Source of the DNA: Paenibacillus sp. BSR1-1
Lineage (GTDB): Bacteria > Bacillota > Bacilli > Bacillales > Cytobacillaceae
Assembly (NCBI RefSeq): GCF_030403775.1
Contig: NZ_JAQMWQ010000003.1
Location: forward strand, 62,001-126,000
DNA: 64,000 nt
Direction of reading: 5' to 3'
The translations under genes and the position numbers were made by a program. This document shows positions 26,760-34,094 of the stretch, piece by piece (the first letter of the stretch is position 1; the number at the start of each line of letters is the position of its first letter). The notes below the pieces were generated by a model, which was given only the letters and a program-made list of their open reading frames with translations, was not told the DNA's origin and ran no database searches.

Positions 26760-26799
26760 AAAAAGCACCGAAATGAATGAAAATTCGGTGCTTTTTTAA
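26760..26799. terminator. Bidirectional terminator between modification and restriction operons
   Basis: AAAAAGCACCGAA pairs with TTCGGTGCTTTTT around an 11-base loop, with A-rich and T-rich flanks serving both convergent operons. Confidence 0.9.
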
Positions 26800-26809
26800 A
26801 AAATTTCAA

Positions 26810-27382
26810 TTAGTGTTCTGAACCATCGGCTTGGAATAGTTGTAATAAGTACTTAATAGGATGTAAATTATTTAAATTAATAGCTTTACAATCTAAGGCT
26901 CCGTAGTTTTCCGTTGGAGTTTGCTGCAGCGCCTGATAAGTGCAATATCCATAAATTTCTGCCCTAGTTATTGTGTTCGTCAAAATTTTATCATTTGAGA
27001 CAGTTCCATTTAATTTGACTCCTACATAAAAATGTTTAGGAATTCTATTAAATTGATCAATAGGAATCATTATTCTACTATGAAAAGGTTTGGAAGCCGA
27101 TTTAACATCAACGGTAAATCCGTTATTTGTAATGAAGTCAAAGTGATCTACATTATTTTCACCTTGGTATATGGTAAACATATCACCTTCAGGATATTCG
27201 ATATTATTTTGGTGTAATAACTCTAGAAATGCTAATTCAGCCAATTTTCCAACAAAAGTCCTTTCTATACGCTGTTCAATAGTATCATCAATTCTTCTGA
27301 ACTGATTATTTGTTAGGATAATAGTATTTGCAAAATTAAGACATCTCTGTACCATTTCTTGGTCAATTTTGATTGAAACCAT
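26810..27382 (-). CDS. Putative PD-(D/E)XK restriction subunit, 190 aa
   Basis: The likely active site is GKLAELAFLELL (conserved Glu on the first helix), FDFITNNGFTVDVKSASK (Asp, then Asp-x-Lys) and a following strand (IPKHFYVGVKL). This order is typical of small restriction endonucleases of the PD-(D/E)XK superfamily. It is the last gene of a four-gene minus-strand operon, 9 bp after the DUF2357-like nuclease. It may provide a second cleavage activity or a sequence-specific nick. No named family was recognised, so the call rests on motif order and context. Confidence 0.62.
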   Translation of the reverse strand: MVSIKIDQEMVQRCLNFANTIILTNNQFRRIDDTIEQRIERTFVGKLAELAFLELLHQNNIEYPEGDMFTIYQGENNVDHFDFITNNGFTVDVKSASKPFHSRIMIPIDQFNRIPKHFYVGVKLNGTVSNDKILTNTITRAEIYGYCTYQALQQTPTENYGALDCKAINLNNLHPIKYLLQLFQADGSEH

Positions 27383-27391
27383 TTTCCCGCC

Positions 27392-28888
27392 TCACTCTTC
27401 TAATAATAGGTAAAAATCTCTTTTAATTCTGGCTTTAAAGGGTTTATAAATTTCTGATGTTATTGGGTAAATAGGTAAATGTATTAAAATATACTTTTCC
27501 ATTACTTCATCGATAGTTAAATAGTATTCAGTACCTGGGTAAGTAATGCCTCCTATACCTAAATGATAATTATTTAGATATGCTTGTATTTTTTGAATGT
27601 CCTCACCTTTTACAGTGGTTCTATCTTTCATTTTGAACTTGCAATCCAACAATATTGTTTTTCCATTATTATTACGAATTATAATATCGGGCACATCAGA
27701 AACAGCCCATCCAATCATATCATTCGGTTTACCTTGGTAATAAAACTTAACTGTTTCATTTTGGAATGCTAGACCAGAAATCAACATCTTACTTGTATCT
27801 GTTGCCGCCAAATCTAATATATCTGCAAGTACGTAACAACAAAATGCTTCATAAATTTTATCGATATTTTTGATGTGTTGGTAAAATGTATCATTCTTCA
27901 TAGTAATAACTTGATAATAATTATTTATGAAACTGCTATAAAGGTCATACAGTCCTCCATAGGCTGGATAATTTAGCTGTAGCTTACTTTTAGGGTAGCG
28001 ATTAATGTAAAGCAAATCTTTTGTGGAAAAATCCTTTAAAAAGGTATTGTTTTTTAAATACATTAATCTTTTAATAAAACGATTATTCTCAATTTTCTTA
28101 AAACACTCTTGTCTAATGGAATCATATCTTTCTTTTTTCAACGTTTCTTTTAAAGTAGACAAGAAACGATATATAAGCAACACTAGCTCATAAATTTGTT
28201 TATGTTCATTAAGTTTGTAGTGAGTGACAACTTTTTTACCAATAACTGTTTGTGGTTGAAAGTAGCGATCGTTTACTTGTAGCAATCCACTTTGTGAATT
28301 AGATTCAGATAAGAAATGTTGATTGTTTCGCAAAAAGGTTATTGTCTTTGGTTTATCGTAACGGCTGGTATTCATAAAGGTTTTAAAATTTTCTGTGTCA
28401 CGAAGCTGGAAATTTAGGTGATTTATTTTTAAAACAAGTTTTTCAATTATATCGAAATGTTTATCAATCCAATTAAATATGAATAATGGTTCAACAATCT
28501 CGTGTTGTCGGTTTTCATGATCATAATATATAAATTGGTTGTTAATCCAAAATATTTCTTTTTGAACAAACTGAATCATTTTATAAAAATCTTCAACTTC
28601 CATCTTATAGGAATTGGTATAAAAAAACGTTTGAAATATGATTTTATTATCGTTATTGGTAATATTCAATTTGTGATAACCAATATTATTAATCAAATCG
28701 ACTAAGGTAGAATAATACCCATTGGAAATCTTTAAAATAAACTGATCGTTTATATATAAGTTATAACTTTCTTGCTTAAGTAAACCTAAAATGGAAAGGG
28801 AATACCTAGTTTCAGGAACAACCTTTTCTTCATTATTATCTAATATCAATGAATAATTTGAATTTGTTAATAAACATTGAATCTCCAT
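27392..28888 (-). CDS. McrC-like/DUF2357 PD-(D/E)XK nuclease, module B
   Basis: 498 residues. The C-terminal part has DVPDIIIRNNNGKTILLDCK, giving Asp and Asp-Cys-Lys at about residues 400-417, followed by KGEDIQKIQAYL, the conserved helix after the catalytic lysine in this family. The N-terminal two thirds resembles the DUF2357 scaffold of modules A and C but is shorter and more divergent. It pairs with the AAA+ protein 11 bp upstream. By position it corresponds to the nuclease component (YdjA-like) of BsuMI; that correspondence is inferred from layout, not from alignment. Confidence 0.75.
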   Translation of the reverse strand: MEIQCLLTNSNYSLILDNNEEKVVPETRYSLSILGLLKQESYNLYINDQFILKISNGYYSTLVDLINNIGYHKLNITNNDNKIIFQTFFYTNSYKMEVEDFYKMIQFVQKEIFWINNQFIYYDHENRQHEIVEPLFIFNWIDKHFDIIEKLVLKINHLNFQLRDTENFKTFMNTSRYDKPKTITFLRNNQHFLSESNSQSGLLQVNDRYFQPQTVIGKKVVTHYKLNEHKQIYELVLLIYRFLSTLKETLKKERYDSIRQECFKKIENNRFIKRLMYLKNNTFLKDFSTKDLLYINRYPKSKLQLNYPAYGGLYDLYSSFINNYYQVITMKNDTFYQHIKNIDKIYEAFCCYVLADILDLAATDTSKMLISGLAFQNETVKFYYQGKPNDMIGWAVSDVPDIIIRNNNGKTILLDCKFKMKDRTTVKGEDIQKIQAYLNNYHLGIGGITYPGTEYYLTIDEVMEKYILIHLPIYPITSEIYKPFKARIKRDFYLLLEE

Positions 28889-28899
28889 TTAATCCCTAC

Positions 28900-30000
28900 C
28901 TAACATAGAGGAACTATTTGTCCCATATTATGTTCCGCATTGATTTTCATTTGTTCAAAGAGTATTTTACTTTCATACAGGTTGTAGTCCCTTAAAAGCG
29001 ATTCAAATTCTCCTAATGAATCAATACCCCCTGCTAAGTATGGAAGAATTTTTTGCGCAATTTGTACATCCATGGACTTAGATAAATTGAACTTTGAGAA
29101 AATTAAATATTCAACAATGTCCTGGAGAATACCAAAAGTTAATTTGGTCTCTTCTGAATATGACAAAGATTTAGTTAGTTTGAATAATATGTTATAAAAT
29201 TCTTCATTTTTATTTCTCGAAAAACTACTAAAGTTCATATGCCGAAATACATTAAAAACATCCGACTTTTCCTCAAAACTGTTTTGGGATTGAGCAATAA
29301 TTTTATCAATAAATAATTTAAATGTATCCATACTTTTTGTAGGTGTTTCTTTTAAAAATACCTCATCGAGTGGATTCTTAATATTGATAATGTTAGCTCG
29401 TCGTTTCACGCTTGTGCTAAGTGGATTCCGGGAACTTTCGTATGTATAGGAATTTATTGTCCCCATAAAGTAACAATTTTCGGGTAAAATAACGTTAGCA
29501 TGGTTAGGAAGCGTTATAGGCATATTGTTTTCAATTCCAGCCAGAATCTTGCTGAAATAATAGTCAATTAAACTCAAGTTCATTTCATCTAAGATAACAA
29601 AGAATAATTTAAAATCATCTTTTTGAACCGGATTTCCATTTGAATCTAAATTAAAAAGTCTTTTTGAAAAATCAGAGGGATGAAACTTCTCATCTAGCCC
29701 CACATAACCTAATAGGTCGCTCTTGTCAAAGTCCTTTTCGATTGATAAAAAAATACTTTCAACATTGTCCTCACTAACCAATTCAGTAAAAGCATCAATA
29801 AATGCTTTACATAATTCTGTTTTACCCATTCCTGGTTTAGAATTTAGAATGACTAGCTTTTGTGTCTTTAACGAGAAATAGAGATTTTCAACTTCCTCCT
29901 TTGATATAATTAAATTCCTTCTATTAGTAATAAAGTCGTACAAATGAGTTAATAACTCAGATTCTGATTTTAACTTTTCATAGTACTTCATATAATTCAC
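28900..30000 (-). CDS. McrB-type AAA+ ATPase, module B
   Basis: 366 residues. Walker A is LNSKPGMGKTELCKAF near residue 55 and Walker B FFVILDEMNLSLIDYYF near 140. A McrB-like sensor/arginine region follows (FMGTINSYTYES, SVKRRANIINI near 200). It lacks any N-terminal recognition domain; that role may be taken by the 300-residue protein encoded 1 base upstream. In McrBC relatives this protein forms a nucleotide-driven hexamer that translocates DNA and activates the nuclease. By layout it is equivalent to YdiS of BsuMI (inference). Confidence 0.8.
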   Translation of the reverse strand: MNYMKYYEKLKSESELLTHLYDFITNRRNLIISKEEVENLYFSLKTQKLVILNSKPGMGKTELCKAFIDAFTELVSEDNVESIFLSIEKDFDKSDLLGYVGLDEKFHPSDFSKRLFNLDSNGNPVQKDDFKLFFVILDEMNLSLIDYYFSKILAGIENNMPITLPNHANVILPENCYFMGTINSYTYESSRNPLSTSVKRRANIINIKNPLDEVFLKETPTKSMDTFKLFIDKIIAQSQNSFEEKSDVFNVFRHMNFSSFSRNKNEEFYNILFKLTKSLSYSEETKLTFGILQDIVEYLIFSKFNLSKSMDVQIAQKILPYLAGGIDSLGEFESLLRDYNLYESKILFEQMKINAEHNMGQIVPLC

Positions 30001-30001
30001 C

Positions 30002-30904
30002 TCATAATCTTGGCAAGAGTGGGATATTTTTACCTAAAAATTGAACGTAGTCTCTATAATTTAAAAGCCCATTAGGTAATGAGCCCGGTGAATTAGGCTT
30101 GAAACTGTTAATTAGCTCAAAGGTATTAATTTTATCTCTTACTTTCCCAACATCTTTCAAAATAATGGTTTGTGGCTTTCCTTCTGAGGGAATCATCGTT
30201 ATCGTTTTTATGTATTTTAAAAACTGATAATATCTTTGATCAGGAGGGGAAGCTTTAACCTCCTTCATTTTTAAAACCAATAAATCTTCAATATGATCCA
30301 TCTCCCTATAATATAAAACAGTATCAACAACATTTCTCCATTCTGAGTATGTTCGTGCTGTTGCCACAAAATAATTAAATTCTACATTAGAAATGGAATA
30401 TTGCCCTGTTTCTAACCCTAATTGAAGTAGGACTTTGTAAAGTAAAAACAGAGGATATAATTGGAAATCCTCTTTTCCAGCTATCTTGAATAACGGGGTA
30501 ATACAAAACATTTTTTCAATCTGCTGTTCGATTAAATCTTCATACAAATTCGTTTTTTTGAAGTCCCCTTGGGTCCTCTTTTTTATTTCATTAAATACTG
30601 GAGTTAAATCACTCTTCGCATAATCACGTTGGGTCGGATCTAAAAGTCCGTATACCTTTGCTGAAATATTGCTTTTAAACATGGCCGCTTCGAGATTTAT
30701 TCCGGGATTGTTTGCATTAAATTTCTTACGTACTCTTTCATATTCCTCTTGTGTGGTGTGCTCATCCAATTGGCTAATTAATTGAACAGAATAGCACATT
30801 TTAACGAAGTCCTTACTATGATTACCGAAATACCAGTACTTTTTATCTTTTATTTCGCTAACAATTTTATTCAGATCGTAAACCACTTCAAATGACCTCC
30901 TCAA
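30002..30904 (-). CDS. First protein of the restriction operon, possible DNA-recognition subunit
   Basis: 300 residues, no named domain recognised. It is mostly helical with short strand-rich ends, and no membrane segment or PD-(D/E)XK motif is evident. It is translated first and its stop is 1 base from the start of the AAA+ gene, so the products are probably needed in equal amounts. BsuMI has a protein of similar position (YdiR). I infer that this is the specificity or adaptor subunit that McrB proteins usually carry as an N-terminal domain. The ATG at 30904 follows GGAGG. Confidence 0.6.
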   Translation of the reverse strand: MRRSFEVVYDLNKIVSEIKDKKYWYFGNHSKDFVKMCYSVQLISQLDEHTTQEEYERVRKKFNANNPGINLEAAMFKSNISAKVYGLLDPTQRDYAKSDLTPVFNEIKKRTQGDFKKTNLYEDLIEQQIEKMFCITPLFKIAGKEDFQLYPLFLLYKVLLQLGLETGQYSISNVEFNYFVATARTYSEWRNVVDTVLYYREMDHIEDLLVLKMKEVKASPPDQRYYQFLKYIKTITMIPSEGKPQTIILKDVGKVRDKINTFELINSFKPNSPGSLPNGLLNYRDYVQFLGKNIPLLPRL

Positions 30905-31304
30905 CCATAGATTAACAATTAAATTAATTTTATATTAATGAAATTTAGGGTAATAGTAGTTATTTTGTTATTTAATAAGCAATGACTAGTGGGTATTCAT
31001 AACTACGATTAACTAATTTATATTTTATACAAACTTACTTCTTGATCATAGTATTTTCTTCCAAAAGGAAGATTTAATTATAAAAAGAATAACTTTATGT
31101 TCTTTTTTTTATTTTGACTTATTAGTTATTTTCACCATTAAAGAATTATTTATAATGTTTACTCCTGTTAGGAAAATGCAGTAGGAATAGTATACAAAAA
31201 AATTGTTAGTTTGATTTCGGAGATAATTTAGGGTATTTTCAACTAATCATTATAAGTTTGTGGTGGTGCAGATTAAATATTAACAATAAAAAAGGGAAAT
31301 AAAA
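30905..31304. other. Intergenic stretch between restriction operons
   Basis: No gene seen. It is AT-rich, with one weak hairpin (31077-31110: AAAAAGAA with TTCTTTTT). It should hold the promoter of the minus-strand restriction operon. Confidence 0.5.
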
Positions 31305-31532
31305 ATGATGAAAAAAGAAGAAAGAAAAAAATTAATAAAAGAGATAGCAATCAATTATGAACATCAATAGGGGTGGGGGAAGGCATTGGAAGTGGTTGGG
31401 GCTATTCCTACAAAGTTCTTTTCTGAAAAAACCAGTATCGATTTACTAAAAGAACAAAGGAATGACGGAAGTGAAAAACGAGTACAAGAGTCATATGAAA
31501 AAGTTGTAAAAAATCGGATAAACTTTACCTGA
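31305..31532 (+). pseudogene. Small protein gene with one in-frame TAG
   Basis: Starting at ATG 31305, the frame reads MMKKEERKKLIKEIAINYEH, Gln, TAG (31368-31370), then GWGKALEVVGAIPTKFFSEK and continues to KNRINFT and TGA 31532. Both halves are in one frame with coding-like composition, so a single nonsense mutation is the simplest reading. The family is unrecognised. Confidence 0.5.
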
Positions 31533-31715
31533 TGCATTATTAACTTAACTAACGTGTTAAATATTCGAAAAACTACTGACACATTTGTATTTTAAAAATA
31601 TACATCCCAATAAATATGCTATAATTTTACAAATGATATTTTAATAAATAAAAGGAATATTTGCGTAATTTATTAACCTAGATATATTAAAAAGTGTGTG
31701 TTGAGGTGTACTAGA

Positions 31716-34094
31716 ATGAATTTAGATACAATACTGATAAAAATTGGTCATTCCTATAGGGAAGGTATTACTGCCGATGAATTGTATCATGCAACCAGTG
31801 TGAGTTGGAAAATTGGTGAAAGGAGGTTGCAATCTAATGAATACAAATATTATTGTGCAGTTTATAATAACGAAATTAAAGAAGTATATAAACTTGTTGG
31901 ATACGAAAAGGATTTACATCCTGACAATGAGGGCAGGTTTATTTTAACTGGCAAATTAGCCGATGAATTATTGCGTTCTAAACTGATTGGGTTATACGTT
32001 GGTGATATACATAAAGGCTCAGGAAACCCCATTAAATATGAAAAAATGGAAAATTTATTACGTAAGGCAGAACTAACTTCAGAAAATGGTGAACAATCAG
32101 ACTTAAGTGATAAATCACCTAGCCAATTTGATGAAATGATCAAACACCTGCTTTATAAATTGGCTGAACAGTTTAAAGAAATTCAAACCCTTGGTACCAA
32201 TAAGCCAAATTGGATTACAAAAATCGATCATACTGGTGTCTTTGTAGAGACATTACGTTCTAGGGAAAAATATTCGAAAGGGGAAAGTAAGTACCCTTAT
32301 TACAACATAACATTTGAATTTCTCTTGGATGCTTGGAAGGAGTTTTCCGCCAATAGAACGGCTTCTGCAAATGATTTTATTAAGACTCGGGGTAGGTCTT
32401 CCTTTGTGATGGCTTTCTTTACCAAACTGCCTTTTGTTGAAAGTATTGAAAAAAATAATATCATTTACATAAAATTAATGGAATATACTACTGACCAACT
32501 TCCTGAGGCTAGCTCAGAGCAAACAGTTAGCCTGCTAAATGAAATTATTCAGGAAAATCTAGAACCTAAAAAAATCTCACAACAATATAATGACGATGCG
32601 ATGAAAAGGTTAAAGCTGCGTGCTCGCCAAGGGCTTAAAATTCTGGGGTTTTTGACGAATGAATATAGTATTCAAAAACAAATTGTTTCTGGTTATGTCT
32701 CTGCACCCAATAAAGAAAAGTTTTTGGCTATTCAAATAAAGCAGAGCGAATATCTTTCTGTAATATTCAAGTTACTCACTTTTCTACAGGGAAAGCCCAA
32801 GTCGGAAAAACTCGTCTTTTTATCTGAAATTGGTATGCTACTAGTTAGAAATTCCCAAGGCCAAAACCAAATGGTACAATCAGTTGCAGAATATCGGACA
32901 AGAAATATATTAAATTGGTTTAAAAATACGGGAATGGTAGACGAGGAGTGGAATGTTTTGAATGAAAAAGAGCTGCATCCCGTGAAAACCATTGAACCGA
33001 AAGATATAATTTCTCATATTGACAAATACATATCGAGTAAAGGTTTTTACTATGAGAAAGAAGAAATAATGAATTTATTTTTATCAATAAAGACAAAACC
33101 ATTTGTTATTATATCTGGTATATCAGGAACCGGTAAAACAATGGTTGTTAAATGGTTCGCTGAAAGCTTAGGTGCGACAAAGGAAAATGGCCAATTTAGT
33201 CTAATCCCTGTACGTCCTGATTGGAGCGATGGTTCAGATCTTCTTGGGTATCGTGATATTAAAGGTGAATTTATAGATGGGCCGTTAACTAAAGTGTTAA
33301 AGCAAGCAAAAGAAAACCCTGAGAAACCCTATTTTGTACTATTAGATGAAATGAATCTGGCTCGAGTTGAATATTATTTTAGTGATTTTTTAAGTGTAAT
33401 GGAAAGCAGGGAATGGAAAACCGGGAAACTTGTTACACACTCTGTTTTGCCAGTGGAAATTATCGGTGAGTATCTTGGTATTCCTGAAAATGTTTTTATT
33501 TTTGGGACAGTTAATATGGATGAAACCACTTTTCCTTTCAGTAAAAAGGTACTAGATCGGGCAAATACCATTGAGTTTAACAGAGTAGCATTAAATAACT
33601 TCAGCTTTCTCGAAGAGCGGCAGCCAGTTGAAGCAATAAATTTAAATAGCTCCCATATTGTCAGCCGTTTTCTTCATCTAAAAGAAGCTTATGATGAAAA
33701 CATGGACATAGTACGCATTGTTTCAAATGAGTTAATGAAAATAAACTCTATTCTTGATAAGATTGGAGCCCATGTTGGCTATCGGGTGCGCGATGAAGTC
33801 TCTTTTTACCTAATCTATAATAATGAATCGGAATTATTAAGTTTTAACGAAGCTTTTGATTTTCAAATCATACAAAAAATTCTCCCGCGTATCTCTGGAA
33901 GTGACTATCGCGTATTTAAGGTATTAAAGGAGCTTTATACCTATTGCACAGGCGTTAAAATTAATGATGATAGCCTGGATAACTTAAATGATGGCATTAT
34001 GGAAGCCTCATATCCAAAGAGTGCAATGAAATTAGCCGAAATGATCAGGAGGTACGATATAGATGGGTTTACTTCCTTCTGGATCGGCAGTTGA
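31716..34094 (+). CDS. McrB-type AAA+ protein with N-terminal reader-like domain, module C
   Basis: 792 residues from ATG 31716 (GAGGTG 8 bases upstream). Residues about 10-105 (SWKIGERRLQSNEYKYYCAVY, then LIGLYVGDIHKGSGNPIKY) resemble a PUA/EVE-like base-reader domain. A middle region of about 300 residues follows. The AAA+ domain has Walker A ISGISGTGKTMVVKW near 467, Walker B YFVLLDEMNLARVEYYF near 540 and the sensor NMDETTFPFSKKVLDRAN near 600. This is the full McrB layout with recognition and motor in one chain, and it should detect modified cytosine or a similar mark. Its last 32 bases overlap the next gene. Confidence 0.85.
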   Translation: MNLDTILIKIGHSYREGITADELYHATSVSWKIGERRLQSNEYKYYCAVYNNEIKEVYKLVGYEKDLHPDNEGRFILTGKLADELLRSKLIGLYVGDIHKGSGNPIKYEKMENLLRKAELTSENGEQSDLSDKSPSQFDEMIKHLLYKLAEQFKEIQTLGTNKPNWITKIDHTGVFVETLRSREKYSKGESKYPYYNITFEFLLDAWKEFSANRTASANDFIKTRGRSSFVMAFFTKLPFVESIEKNNIIYIKLMEYTTDQLPEASSEQTVSLLNEIIQENLEPKKISQQYNDDAMKRLKLRARQGLKILGFLTNEYSIQKQIVSGYVSAPNKEKFLAIQIKQSEYLSVIFKLLTFLQGKPKSEKLVFLSEIGMLLVRNSQGQNQMVQSVAEYRTRNILNWFKNTGMVDEEWNVLNEKELHPVKTIEPKDIISHIDKYISSKGFYYEKEEIMNLFLSIKTKPFVIISGISGTGKTMVVKWFAESLGATKENGQFSLIPVRPDWSDGSDLLGYRDIKGEFIDGPLTKVLKQAKENPEKPYFVLLDEMNLARVEYYFSDFLSVMESREWKTGKLVTHSVLPVEIIGEYLGIPENVFIFGTVNMDETTFPFSKKVLDRANTIEFNRVALNNFSFLEERQPVEAINLNSSHIVSRFLHLKEAYDENMDIVRIVSNELMKINSILDKIGAHVGYRVRDEVSFYLIYNNESELLSFNEAFDFQIIQKILPRISGSDYRVFKVLKELYTYCTGVKINDDSLDNLNDGIMEASYPKSAMKLAEMIRRYDIDGFTSFWIGS

